A DNA stretch of 64,000 bases from Rhodonellum psychrophilum GCM71 = DSM 17998. Its GTDB lineage: Bacteria; Bacteroidota; Bacteroidia; Cytophagales; Cyclobacteriaceae. The position numbers and the translations under genes were made by a program. Under the pieces are notes generated by a model. That model had not been told where the DNA came from. It did no database searches and saw nothing but the letters and a program-made list of their open reading frames with translations. Positions 17,906 through 26,869 of this stretch are shown in pieces (within the stretch, counting starts at the first letter, position 1; each line of letters starts with the position of its first letter). Location of the stretch: the NCBI RefSeq assembly GCF_000381545.1, contig NZ_KB906684.1:86913-150912 (forward strand), given 5' to 3'.

Positions 17906-19282
17906 ATGATTGAACGGTTTTATAAACATATGCCCCTATTTGCACAAAATTGTGCCATTTCATTAAAGGGGCTAGAGTTTGAGTTGTTCCGGATTAATAA
18001 GAAAACTACATTAAATTATTATAATTTTCTTAAAATATCAGAAAAATGGTCGTTAGACCAAATTTATAGTTTCCAACTTAATAGTTTAAACAAGGTTTTG
18101 ACTGATGCGTATAAATATGTACCGTATTATAGAAAATTGAAAATTAATGGAATTTATATTGAATGTTTAAAGAATCTTGACGATTTATGCCATTTACCAA
18201 TATTAGAGAAGTCTAAAGTCAAGTTATCACCTTATGATTTTTTGGATGAGAGGTTCAAAAACAAAATAAGAGTTGGGTTTACAAGTGGGTCTACCGGGTC
18301 ACCTATGATGTATTTTAATACCACAGAAATTTTTTCAAAGAGGTGGGCTTTTGAATTAAGACTTAGAGATTGGGCAGGATTGAAGGAAATCTATCATCCA
18401 AAAAGGGCTCATTTTACTGGAAAAAATATTTTCGATAAAAAGAATTTTTATAGGTATAATACTACTCAAAATACTCTTCATCTCAGTAGTGACTTTATTT
18501 CAGAAGAAACAGCTATACAGTATGCGGAGATACTTTGTGATTTTAATCCTGAATTCATAGACAGCTATCCTAGTTGTTTACAAGTTTTAGCTTCTATTTG
18601 TTTATTAAAAAATATTCAGCTTCCCTGCCCTACAGCTATTCGTGTTAGTGGAGAAAATCTTGAAGAATCAAAAAGAATATTAATTGAAAAAGCATTTAAT
18701 ACAAAAGTCTATAATCAATATGGTTCAAGAGAAACAACAGCTTTTTTTTCCACTAATTCTTTTGGTGATTTTGTAATTCATCCTGAGTTTTCTTTGATAG
18801 AATTTAGTGATTCATTTAATCAAAATGGATTAGAAAAAGAGATTATTAGCTCTCCATTATTTGAAAATAATTGTATGCCACTTCTAAGGTATAGAACTGG
18901 TGACTTATGTTTATCCAATAATAATGAAATAAATTCTTCAGATCAAAACAACAAATTTAAAGTAATTAATGATTTAAGTGGTAGAATTGAAGACACTATT
19001 TTTGTTGAGGGAATAGGATATATTCAAAGGCTTAGTACTTGTTTTTATGGTATTAATTCAATAATTGAGGGTCAACTTATTCTTGTTAAACAGAATGAAA
19101 TGTTAGCTAATATTGTAGTCAATAGTGGATTTGATAGTTCTGACCTTGAACATTTGAAATTTAATTTAGAAACAAAGCTATCTAATTTAGTAAATGTGAA
19201 AGTAGTAGTTGTTGATTACATTCCTAGAGGGTCTAATGGTAAATTTAAGTTTCTTGTCAATACATTAAAAAATCATGTGTAA
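17906..19282 (+). CDS. CapK/PaaK-like adenylate-forming enzyme
   Basis: 458-residue member of the phenylacetate-CoA ligase-like family commonly found in capsule clusters. The ATP-binding loop TSGSTGSPM is at residues 126-134, preceded by the family N-terminal helix pair (LTDAYKYVPYYRK). Later motifs are YNQYGSRE, equivalent to the A5 Y-G-x-x-E motif, and LLRYRTGDL, equivalent to A7. Such enzymes activate a carboxylate as an acyl-AMP. In a glycan locus this suggests transfer of an acyl or amino-acyl group to a sugar amine, but the substrate is unknown. Its stop overlaps the next glycosyltransferase by 8 bp. Confidence 0.75.
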   Translation: MIERFYKHMPLFAQNCAISLKGLEFELFRINKKTTLNYYNFLKISEKWSLDQIYSFQLNSLNKVLTDAYKYVPYYRKLKINGIYIECLKNLDDLCHLPILEKSKVKLSPYDFLDERFKNKIRVGFTSGSTGSPMMYFNTTEIFSKRWAFELRLRDWAGLKEIYHPKRAHFTGKNIFDKKNFYRYNTTQNTLHLSSDFISEETAIQYAEILCDFNPEFIDSYPSCLQVLASICLLKNIQLPCPTAIRVSGENLEESKRILIEKAFNTKVYNQYGSRETTAFFSTNSFGDFVIHPEFSLIEFSDSFNQNGLEKEIISSPLFENNCMPLLRYRTGDLCLSNNNEINSSDQNNKFKVINDLSGRIEDTIFVEGIGYIQRLSTCFYGINSIIEGQLILVKQNEMLANIVVNSGFDSSDLEHLKFNLETKLSNLVNVKVVVVDYIPRGSNGKFKFLVNTLKNHV

Positions 19283-20408
19283 AAGGATTATTATAGGCAT
19301 TACGGCGCCTTTAAGTGTGGTTTTACTTAAAGGCCAACTCAAATATTTTTCTCTTCAAGGATATACTGTATATCTATTAGCCCCTCAAACTAGTGATACT
19401 ATTGAGTTTTGCCGAGTTGAAAATGCTGTATTATTACCCGTAGAAATTGATAGGGAAATTAATTTTTTATCTGATATGAAAGCACTCTTTAAAATTTATC
19501 AATATTTTAAAAAAATTAAGCCAGATGTGATAAATGTTGGAACTCCTAAAATGGGTTTATTGGGTAGTATCGCAGGATGGTTTGCTAGAGTACCAAAAAG
19601 GATTTATACATGTAGAGGTTTCAGGTTTGAACATGAAACGGGAATTAGAAGAAAATTATTAAAAAGTCTGGATAAACTTGCTATCAATTTATCTCATTTT
19701 GTTATTAACATTAGTTTTTCTGTTGAAAATTTGGGTGTTAGTGAAGGTATGTTTTCTAAGGATAAGTCAGTTGTTTTTGGTAAGGGAAGTAGCAATGGAT
19801 TGGATTTAGATTTTTTTGACCCCTTTCAATATAGCATTGATTTTATTAATAAATTGAAGTCACAAATATGTTCAAATAATATATTTATTTTTGGATTTGC
19901 TGGAAGAATTGTGGATAGAAAAGGCGTTAATGAATTGTATCAAGCATTTTCGATTATCAATCGAGAATATCCTTTAACACATTTATTAATTGTTGGGAAA
20001 GCGAATTTGGAACAAGTTGCTGATAAAACGCTGATGTTACGCATGGAAAGTGATCCCAATGTTAGTTTAACAGGATATATAGCCAATGTTAACGATTATA
20101 TGGCTATCATGGATGTTTTTGTATTGCCAGCATGGTGGGAGGGATTTGGAAATACGCTTATCCAAGCTGCTGCAATGGGGCTTCCCATTATAAGTTGTGA
20201 TGTAACAGGTTGTAGAGATGCTGTAAAACATAATTATAACGGAGTTTTAATACCGCCTAAGAATTTGTTAGAGTTAAAAGATATGATGCTAAGCCTTATG
20301 CTGAATGAAAAGGAAAGAAGAAGATTGGGGGAGAATGGCAAAGAATGGGCGAAACTCTTTGATTCCAAAGTAATTTGGTCTGAAATGAAAGTATTATATG
20401 AAGGTTAA
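19275..20408 (+). CDS. Family 4 glycosyltransferase, PglA/WcaA-like
   Basis: GT-B transferase of 377 residues. The N-terminal half carries INVGTPKMGLLGSIAGWFARVPKRIYTCRGFRFE, a block typical of the PglA-like branch that adds HexNAc to undecaprenyl-diphospho-bacillosamine. The C-terminal half has FGFAGRIVDRKGVNELYQAF and LPAWWEGFGNTLIQAAAMGLP, with the E-x7-E donor-phosphate motif. With the PglC-type initiating enzyme at 24953 it could be the second transferase of the pathway. It overlaps both neighbours. Confidence 0.82.
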   Translation: MCKRIIIGITAPLSVVLLKGQLKYFSLQGYTVYLLAPQTSDTIEFCRVENAVLLPVEIDREINFLSDMKALFKIYQYFKKIKPDVINVGTPKMGLLGSIAGWFARVPKRIYTCRGFRFEHETGIRRKLLKSLDKLAINLSHFVINISFSVENLGVSEGMFSKDKSVVFGKGSSNGLDLDFFDPFQYSIDFINKLKSQICSNNIFIFGFAGRIVDRKGVNELYQAFSIINREYPLTHLLIVGKANLEQVADKTLMLRMESDPNVSLTGYIANVNDYMAIMDVFVLPAWWEGFGNTLIQAAAMGLPIISCDVTGCRDAVKHNYNGVLIPPKNLLELKDMMLSLMLNEKERRRLGENGKEWAKLFDSKVIWSEMKVLYEG

Positions 20409-21471
20409 TAGACATATTGTTTTTATCATTCCATCTCTTCAACAGGGGGGATTGGAAAATTCAGTTAGTGTTTTGGTAAATCAATTAACAAAGGATAATA
20501 ACCATCGGATATCGATTATTTGTTTTTATAAAAATTCTGTTTTTTATAAAGTAGATAAGTCTGTTGAAATTATTCATCCTAATTTTCACAGAAAAGGATT
20601 TTCTACTGTTCAATATTACCTCAAGTCCTTTTTTTTCATAAAAAATACATTAAAGGATATTAAACCAGATGTAGTCATTTCTTTTGGGGATTATATAAAT
20701 GCCATTAGTATTTTGACTGCTAAAAGTCTTGGATTACCAGTTTATATTTCTGACAGATCAAGCCCAGGTAAGAACTTTCCCTTTTTCGTCAATCTGCTAC
20801 GTAATATAGCTTATCCAAAAGCTAAGGGAGTAATTGCGCAAACACAAAGGGCTAAGGATCAAAAAGTCAAAATGGGGGTGAGAGAAGATAAAATTAAAGT
20901 CATTCCTAACCCAGTGAGAAGAATATCAATTCTTAAAGAACCAAAGAGAAAAATAGTGCTATGTGTGGCAAGGCATTACAAAGTGAAAGGTATTGATAGA
21001 TTATTTGAAGCATTTGCGAATACACACGAGAAAAGCTGGCAACTGGAAATTGCTGGCTCTGAGGGACCGGAAACAAAATATTTAAAGGAATTAGCTGAAA
21101 ATTTAAATATTTCGGAACGTGTGACATTTTTAGGGGCAAGAAAAGATATTGATGCCATTTATTCTTATTCTGGAATTTTTGCACTCACTTCCAGAAGTGA
21201 AGGATTTCCTAATGCATTAATTGAAGCCATGGCTCATGGCTTACCTTGTATTGCTTTCGATATTAATGCAGGGCCTGCTGATATTATTAAACATGAGGTT
21301 AACGGAATATTGGTTGAAGATGGAAATATAGGAGAACTAACATTGCAATTGAATTTGCTAATGGAAGATACAGCCCGACGTAATGAGTTAGGTAAAAGAG
21401 CTCTTAAAATTATGGATAGGCTTTCTCTGGAACGTATTTCTGAGGATTTTTTGGCTTTTATTAGTAGATAA
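20398..21471 (+). CDS. Family 4 glycosyltransferase
   Basis: GT-B transferase of 357 residues. Landmarks are IPSLQQGGLENSVSVLVNQL (acceptor-side glycine loop), DVVISFGDYINAISILTAKSLGLPVYISDRSSPG, and the donor-side block CVARHYKVKGIDRLFEAF followed by TSRSEGFPNALIEAMAHGLPCIAFD with the E-x7-E motif. The start overlaps the previous gene by 11 bp. Probable role is addition of a hexose or HexNAc to the repeat unit; specificity cannot be assigned. Confidence 0.85.
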   Translation: MKVNRHIVFIIPSLQQGGLENSVSVLVNQLTKDNNHRISIICFYKNSVFYKVDKSVEIIHPNFHRKGFSTVQYYLKSFFFIKNTLKDIKPDVVISFGDYINAISILTAKSLGLPVYISDRSSPGKNFPFFVNLLRNIAYPKAKGVIAQTQRAKDQKVKMGVREDKIKVIPNPVRRISILKEPKRKIVLCVARHYKVKGIDRLFEAFANTHEKSWQLEIAGSEGPETKYLKELAENLNISERVTFLGARKDIDAIYSYSGIFALTSRSEGFPNALIEAMAHGLPCIAFDINAGPADIIKHEVNGILVEDGNIGELTLQLNLLMEDTARRNELGKRALKIMDRLSLERISEDFLAFISR

Positions 21472-21481
21472 AATTTTGAAA

Positions 21482-22606
21482 ATGGGATTAAAAAACACAC
21501 TTACTAATTATTTCAAAAATATTCCAGGTTGGAAGTCTAATCGTAAGTTGCTTGCTTTTGCAGTAGATGATTATGGGAATATTCGCCTTTCAAGTGTAGA
21601 GGCTAAAGATCAACTCAAAGCTAAAGGGGTTTCTTTAAAAGGTCGTTTTAATAATTTTGATTCATTGGATACAAGGGAGGATTATGAAATGCTATTTGCT
21701 GTTTTACAATCAGTAAAAGATAAAGATGGGAAATCAGCAGTTTTCACCACTTATGCTTTGCCTGCTAATGTTGACTTTTCGAAAACTCTCAGTGAAGATA
21801 AATTTGTCCATGAAAATTTAGACCTCACTTACTCAAGGTTGGAGGAGGTTAATCCAACAATTTGGAAAGGAACTTTTAAGCTTCTTCAAGAGGGCATTTC
21901 TTTGCGATTAATCAAGCCGCAGTTCCATGGTCGAGAGCATTTGAATGTTATGGCTTTCAATCGTCTTTTGAAAGATAAAAATCCCGACTTAATGGACAAT
22001 TTAGCGCTTAAATCTTTAGCGGGAATTCCCAATCATGAGGCACTTCCAAAGGTTAGGTTTAATGAGGCTTTTTCATTTTGGAACAAAAGCGATATTGATA
22101 ATCATAAAGCAATCATCAAAGATGGATTGGATTGTTTTGAAACTGTATACGGTTATAAGTCAGCAACCTTTACTCCACCTGCTATGTTACTGCACCCAGA
22201 ACTATATAGCTATCTAGAGTCTTTGGGAATAAAAGCGATTGATAGACCAAGATCTCATTGGGTGCATCTTGGTGAGGGAAATTACCTAATCGAAAAAAAT
22301 AAGTTGGGTGTTCAAAAAGACCAAAATCATGTTACGGTCGTTCGAAATTGTATGTTTGAGCCGAATAGCAGAAACATAGATTGGGTTGATTTTACTTTTG
22401 AGCAAATTAAAGCAGCTTTTTTCTGGGGTAAACCGGCTATTGTGAGTTCGCACCGCGTTAATTTTTGTGGGCTTATTGATCCTTCCAATAGGCAAAAAGG
22501 ATTGTCAGCTTTAAAAGCGCTTCTCATAAAAGTTGTCAAAGCTTATCCAGATGTAGAATTTGTAGGAATGGATGAACTTGTAGACATCATAAATAATGGT
22601 AAATAG
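21482..22606 (+). CDS. NodB-like deacetylase-fold protein, paralogue 2
   Basis: Second of the three related proteins, 374 residues. It shares NIPGWKSNRKLLAFAVDDYG at the start (DDY where the others have DDW), PQFHGREHLNV with the same H-x3-H spacing, a later TPPAML motif where the first copy has APRFIWP, and WGKPAIVSSHRVNF near the end. It differs more from copies 1 and 3 than they do from each other, and it lacks the Glu before the DD pair, so its substrate may differ. The ATG at 21482 is preferred over a TTG six bases upstream. Its stop overlaps the ATP-grasp gene that follows. Confidence 0.58.
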   Translation: MGLKNTLTNYFKNIPGWKSNRKLLAFAVDDYGNIRLSSVEAKDQLKAKGVSLKGRFNNFDSLDTREDYEMLFAVLQSVKDKDGKSAVFTTYALPANVDFSKTLSEDKFVHENLDLTYSRLEEVNPTIWKGTFKLLQEGISLRLIKPQFHGREHLNVMAFNRLLKDKNPDLMDNLALKSLAGIPNHEALPKVRFNEAFSFWNKSDIDNHKAIIKDGLDCFETVYGYKSATFTPPAMLLHPELYSYLESLGIKAIDRPRSHWVHLGEGNYLIEKNKLGVQKDQNHVTVVRNCMFEPNSRNIDWVDFTFEQIKAAFFWGKPAIVSSHRVNFCGLIDPSNRQKGLSALKALLIKVVKAYPDVEFVGMDELVDIINNGK

Positions 22607-23597
22607 AATTTTATATTTGGGGTATTACCTCAAACAACTTGACAGAGAAAAGTTTTACAAATTTTTAAATTATGTAAATAAACAAACAGGTAAATCAATG
22701 CTCAAGGTTAAATGGGATGTATTAATTTCAGTTTTTCGATACAACATATCTCTTTTGGAATATTTCCAATTTCGTTTTTTTGAGAAATCCCATAAAGAAA
22801 AGCTGTGTTGGGCTGGAACAGGCTTGATGTATGAGTATCAGCGAAAAAATAACCCGCCTAAAACACGTGGAATCTTGGACGATAAAAGGCAGTTTGCACT
22901 AGAATACAAGGAGTTTTTGGTGCATGGTGTAGAGGATCTCGCCAGTATGAAGAAAAATGAAAAAGGAATACACCTTCTGTTGATTAATTCCTCTGGGAAG
23001 TTGGTTTTCAAATCTGCTGATGGTAAATGTGGCGCTCAAGTGGACATTGTCAACTGCAAGGACTTTACTCCGGAATTGGTATACAAGAGATTGCAATCTA
23101 CTGAATATGATTTGGTGGAAGAATATATTATCCAGCATCCTGATCTACATGCCTTAAGTCCTTCAGCCGTGAATACGATTAGAATTTTTACTCAGTTGAA
23201 TGAGAGTGATGAGGTAGAGATTCTTGGTTGCAGATTGCGGATATCTGTCAATTCTTCTGTTGACAATATGGCAGCGGGGAATCTTGCGGCACCTGTGGAA
23301 GAGTTTACAGGTCTAGTTACAGGACCTGGGGTATACAGTGACATCACCAAGATTGACGAAGAATTTCACCCAGTCACGGGAGTGAACATAGTGGGCTTTC
23401 AGGTCCCTTTCTGGAAAGAGAGTATTGAAATGGTGAAGCGGGCGGCATTAAAGCATCCCCAGAATCGTTCTATCGGCTGGGATGTGGTGATTACGGCAAA
23501 AGGACCAGGATTGATTGAAGGGAACCACGACTGGTGCAAGTTATTGTGGCAGCTGCCGGTAAAGAAAGGCTTGAAATCTATTTTAGAAAAATATTGA
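22596..23597 (+). CDS. Sugar-transfer-associated ATP-grasp protein
   Basis: 333-residue protein matching the ATP-grasp family linked to sugar-transfer loci. Visible marks are FKSADGKCGAQV, a glycine-bearing ATP loop; LVEEYIIQHPDLHALSPSAVNTIRIFTQL, with the Glu-rich strand and the conserved S-A-V-N-T-I-R block; and NMAAGNLAAPVEEFTG. The C-terminal metal-binding part is IGWDVVITAKGPGLIEGNHDWCK. ATP-grasp enzymes ligate a carboxylate to an amine through an acyl-phosphate, so it may attach an amino acid or acid to an amino sugar, perhaps one freed by the deacetylase-like protein encoded just before it (11-bp overlap). That link is inference. Confidence 0.75.
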   Translation: MVNRILYLGYYLKQLDREKFYKFLNYVNKQTGKSMLKVKWDVLISVFRYNISLLEYFQFRFFEKSHKEKLCWAGTGLMYEYQRKNNPPKTRGILDDKRQFALEYKEFLVHGVEDLASMKKNEKGIHLLLINSSGKLVFKSADGKCGAQVDIVNCKDFTPELVYKRLQSTEYDLVEEYIIQHPDLHALSPSAVNTIRIFTQLNESDEVEILGCRLRISVNSSVDNMAAGNLAAPVEEFTGLVTGPGVYSDITKIDEEFHPVTGVNIVGFQVPFWKESIEMVKRAALKHPQNRSIGWDVVITAKGPGLIEGNHDWCKLLWQLPVKKGLKSILEKY

Positions 23598-23977
23598 GCT
23601 TGGTATGGATAAAAAGATTATTTCCGTTTGGCCTAATCCTGATATTGTTTTACTTGGGACTTGAATCCAGTATAAAGTTTTTGAATATCCGGTTTAAATC
23701 AACAGTAATCAGATAGAATGAGATTGTCATCATGGTTTTAAACCATTTCAATAGGCATTAAATTTTTCGTTTCTTTTGAAACAATATTTATTTTTTTTTT
23801 AAAAGAATGTAAATAATTTAATGAGTCAATTATTACCGGTCCTATCGCGATTGGTTTTTTTTGAATAATTTCCTTTTTCATAAAAAAACCGACCTTATTT
23901 TTTACACATCATTTATTTAATAAAGCATATCATTTACACTATTCAATTTGTTAGATAATTTATTACTTAATTTAATC
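23598..23977. other. Gap ending the first glycan unit, with terminator-like hairpin
   Basis: No gene seen. A 9-bp inverted repeat, GGTTTTTTT at 23853-23861 and AAAAAAACC at 23882-23890, separated by 20 bases, may act as a weak bidirectional terminator between the overlapping gene block that ends at 23597 and the PglD/PglC block. The stretch is very AT-rich and probably also holds the promoter of the next unit. Confidence 0.4.
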
Positions 23978-24652
23978 ATGGATAAATTATTTATTGTCGG
24001 GGCAGGTAGTGTTGGAGGGCATATTGCCTCCAATTGGGAAGGATACAGTAAAGGTCAAAAATTGTGGGGTTTTTTAGACGATGACTCCAGTAAGCATGGG
24101 AAGGAATTTTGCGGATATCCAGTTCTTGGTGGATTAGATTTCTTAAAAAATTATCCCGGATCAAAATTGATTATAGGAATTGCTTTTTCCCAAATAAAAT
24201 CTAAAATTATCACAAGATTAAACAATATTGGCAATTTTATTTTTCCTGCCATTATTTCAAAAAATGCTTGGATTTCCAATGGTGTAAACATTGCAGAGGG
24301 TACGATCATATATCCTGGGACCGCTGTTAACTATGGATGTGAGATCGGTTCTTTTGTTGTAATCAATATGAATTGTGCTCTGGGTCATGATGTTATCATT
24401 GGCGATTATACCAGTTTAGCACCTGGAGTAAATCTTGGAGGGCACACGAATATTGGTATTGGAGTAGAAATGGGAATCGGTACCTCAACCAAACAAACCA
24501 TTAGAATTGAGGATTTTGCAATTGTGGGTGGTCAAGCAATGGTGATTGAAGATATTCCCGCCTATTCAAAATCTGCTGGTGTTCCTGCAAAATTATTACT
24601 GCGGCATGAAATAAAAAAAATATATCCAAATTTAAAATACAATACCTTTTAA
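23978..24652 (+). CDS. PglD-type sugar N-acetyltransferase
   Basis: 224-residue acyltransferase. An N-terminal Rossmann-like domain starts MDKLFIVGAGSVGG and includes GFLDDD and GYPVLGG. A left-handed beta-helix follows, with repeated I-x-x-G-x-x hexapeptides from about residue 95. The likely general base is His in NCALGHDVIIGD, and the acetyl-CoA side carries VGGQAMVIEDIPAYSKSAGVPAK. PglD acetylates UDP-4-amino sugars to UDP-diNAc-bacillosamine, and the PglC-type enzyme downstream and the WbpM-type dehydratase at 53109 fit that pathway. I start at the ATG at 23978 because an upstream TTG would add ten hydrophobic residues not seen in the family. Confidence 0.8.
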   Translation: MDKLFIVGAGSVGGHIASNWEGYSKGQKLWGFLDDDSSKHGKEFCGYPVLGGLDFLKNYPGSKLIIGIAFSQIKSKIITRLNNIGNFIFPAIISKNAWISNGVNIAEGTIIYPGTAVNYGCEIGSFVVINMNCALGHDVIIGDYTSLAPGVNLGGHTNIGIGVEMGIGTSTKQTIRIEDFAIVGGQAMVIEDIPAYSKSAGVPAKLLLRHEIKKIYPNLKYNTF

Positions 24653-24952
24653 TTTTTTTTCCCTACATGTAGGTATTGAAAATAGGTTTCCATGTTTTGG
24701 TATCAGTAATCATCATCATAATGTTACTTAGTTGTATGATAGTACATTTATTTTTTTAGATTGATGATACAAAGTTTAGAATACTTAAAAAGAGGTGGAA
24801 AAAATAATTTACTTTTTATAAATCGGTTCATATTGTCTTAATTTGTAAGATAAATGTTATTGCCAGAATCAGTATGTTTATCATTTTTTTTAGGTTTTGG
24901 TATTTATCAAAATTTCAGGGTATATAGAATCTAAAGAAATAGAATATTTATA
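24653..24952. other. AT-rich gap with a 12-bp palindrome
   Basis: No gene seen. Ten bases after the acetyltransferase stop lies a perfect palindrome, CCTACATGTAGG (24662-24673), which could be a regulator site. No strong terminator or promoter motif is evident in the remaining sequence. Confidence 0.35.
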
Positions 24953-25558
24953 ATGTATAAGAATTATTTAAAAAGACCCTTAGATATAATATTGGCTTTG
25001 CTGGTATTGATATTGTCCTGCCCTTTTTTTTTACTCACTTGGGGTGTATTGTTGATACAGAATAGGGGGAAGGCTTTTTTCTTTCAGGAACGACCGGGAA
25101 AAGACCAGCAACCATTTCACATCATCAAGTTCAAGTCCATGAATGACAAAAAAGGCGATGATGGTAACTTGCTTCCCGATATAGAGCGAACGACTCTTTT
25201 TGGGAAGTATGTAAGGAAATTTTCTTTGGACGAACTGCCACAATTGATCAATGTCCTGAAGGGGGATATGAGCCTTATTGGTCCTCGTCCCTTACTTTTT
25301 AAATACCTTCCTTTATACAATCAAAAGCAATATAGGAGGCATCAGGTCAGGCCTGGAATTACCGGTTGGGCCCAAATAAATGGGCGAAACAGTATCTCCT
25401 GGACCAAAAAATTTGAATTGGATATTGTGTATGTAGATAAACTGAGTTTTAGTCTGGATTTCAAGATTTTCTGGTTGACGATTTTGAAAATCATACAGAG
25501 GGAAGGGGTCAATCAATCTGATGCCCGGCCAATGGAGCCTTTTAATGGGGTGAATTAG
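24953..25558 (+). CDS. Initiating phosphoglycosyltransferase, PglC/WcaJ catalytic type
   Basis: 201-residue monotopic phosphoglycosyltransferase, about the length of PglC. It has a single N-terminal membrane helix (DIILALLVLILSCPFFLLTW), then FFQERPGKDQQPFHIIKFKSM, the conserved KFRTM-like block, and SLDELPQLINVLKGDMSLIGPRPLL, with the catalytic Asp-Glu pair. RPGITGWAQINGRN follows. It should transfer a sugar-1-phosphate from a UDP-sugar to undecaprenyl phosphate, starting the repeat unit. With PglD just upstream, the natural donor is a diacetamido-bacillosamine-type sugar. Confidence 0.9.
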   Translation: MYKNYLKRPLDIILALLVLILSCPFFLLTWGVLLIQNRGKAFFFQERPGKDQQPFHIIKFKSMNDKKGDDGNLLPDIERTTLFGKYVRKFSLDELPQLINVLKGDMSLIGPRPLLFKYLPLYNQKQYRRHQVRPGITGWAQINGRNSISWTKKFELDIVYVDKLSFSLDFKIFWLTILKIIQREGVNQSDARPMEPFNGVN

Positions 25559-25569
25559 GTTGAAGAGAG

Positions 25570-25655
25570 CACGCAGATTGGGCGGATGGTCGGTGATATA
25601 AAAAACAAAAAAAATCCTTTTTAATCTGTTTAATCCGCGTCATCTGCGTTCCATC
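25570..25655. repeat. Imperfect palindromic repeat (GCAGAT...ATCTGCG type)
   Basis: The two ends are inverted copies: GCACGCAGATTGGGCGGAT on the left and ATCCGCGTCATCTGCG on the right, separated by an A/T-rich loop. I recognise this as resembling an intergenic repeat common in several Bacteroidota genomes. It sits between pglC and the ATP-grasp gene and could form a long hairpin in the transcript. Confidence 0.5.
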
Positions 25656-25693
25656 AAAAAATAAATGAAAGTCATTGATTCAATTCTTTTTAC

Positions 25694-26722
25694 TTGATCG
25701 CCATTCATAACAGTAAAAGCGGTTTTCATCCCGCCTGGATCGTTTACTGTCAGGAGCAGGGTATCCCATTTAAATTGGTGAATTGTTTGGACGATGATAT
25801 CATCGAACAATTGAAGGGATTTGAGGCGCTGCTATGGCATCATTCCCATATGGTCCCCAAAGATTTGATTGCTGCCAAGACGATTTTAGCGGCTCTTTCA
25901 CATCTGGGTTTTCCAGTTTTCCCCGATTATAGGACAAACTGGCATTTTGATGATAAATTAGCCCAAAAATATTTATTGGAGTCATTGGAACTTCCTTTGG
26001 TCAAAACTTTTGTTTTTTATGACACTGAGCACGCTTTATCTTGGGCGAAGGGGACAAATTTTCCAATGGTACATAAACTAAAAACAGGCTCAGGATCCAA
26101 GCATGTACAATTGGTCGTGAATTATAATGAAGCCAGAAAGATTATCCTCAAAGCTTTTGGAAAAGGCTTTTCAAATTATTCACCCTATAACAGCCTGAAG
26201 GAAAGAGTTTATCAATTTAAAAACGGCAAGGCTCATTGGATTAGTCTCGTGAAAGGGCTGTTGCGGTTTGTCCACTATCCTGAGTACGCCACTGTTCAAG
26301 GGAAGGAAAGGGGCTATGTTTTATTTCAGGAATTTGTCCCCAATAATCCTTCTGATATCCGGGTGATTGTGATCGGCAACAAGGCCTTTGCCATTACCCG
26401 ATGGGTAAGAAAAGACGATTTTAGGGCTTCAGGTTCGGGTCATTTTTCTCATGACCCTGATATGATTCCCTTATCGTGTGTGGAATCAGCCTTTAAAGCC
26501 AATCAAAAGCTAAAAGGTCAGTGTTTCGCCTTTGATTTTGTAATTGATCAGCAACAAAATCCGAGAATCATTGAAGTTAGCTATGGATTTTCACCGGAAG
26601 TATTCAGGCTTTGTCCGGGATATTGGGATAAAAACTTAATTTGGCATGACGGTAGGTTTATCCCCGAGCACTGGATGATCGAGATTTTATTGAAAAAAGT
26701 TGGTGTAGACAAGCCTTTTTAA
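25694..26722 (+). CDS. RimK-like ATP-grasp ligase of the glycan locus
   Basis: 342-residue protein of a type often seen in polysaccharide loci. The N-terminal part has CLDDDIIEQLKGFEALLWHHSHMVPKD and PVFPDYRTNWHFDDKLAQKYLLESLELPLV, a pre-ATP-grasp lobe. The ATP-binding part has MVHKLKTGSGSKHVQLV and ILFQEF-like LFQEFVPNNPSDIRVIVIGNKAFAITR, and the metal site is near FDFVIDQQQNPRIIEVSYGF. The only in-frame start that covers the N-terminal strand is a TTG at 25694 (M-I-A-I-H); the nearby ATG at 25665 is in another frame and stops after ten codons. It probably forms an amide on a sugar; the substrate is unknown. Confidence 0.65.
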   Translation: MIAIHNSKSGFHPAWIVYCQEQGIPFKLVNCLDDDIIEQLKGFEALLWHHSHMVPKDLIAAKTILAALSHLGFPVFPDYRTNWHFDDKLAQKYLLESLELPLVKTFVFYDTEHALSWAKGTNFPMVHKLKTGSGSKHVQLVVNYNEARKIILKAFGKGFSNYSPYNSLKERVYQFKNGKAHWISLVKGLLRFVHYPEYATVQGKERGYVLFQEFVPNNPSDIRVIVIGNKAFAITRWVRKDDFRASGSGHFSHDPDMIPLSCVESAFKANQKLKGQCFAFDFVIDQQQNPRIIEVSYGFSPEVFRLCPGYWDKNLIWHDGRFIPEHWMIEILLKKVGVDKPF

Positions 26723-26869
26723 ATCAAAGTTAAACAATAATATTTTCAAGAAATATATTTTAGAACCGATAAATTTTGGTGTTTTTTTTCCTAAGGGAGT
26801 AGGAAAACAAGGTTAATATCCATTAAAATGATTACACTGAGGTCTTTCTAAATTTAATAAAACTATTTG

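Noticed and set aside
23534..23716. 60-codon hydrophobic open frame overlapping the end of the ATP-grasp gene
   Set aside because: No ATG context of its own, mostly overlaps a confident gene, no family resemblance.
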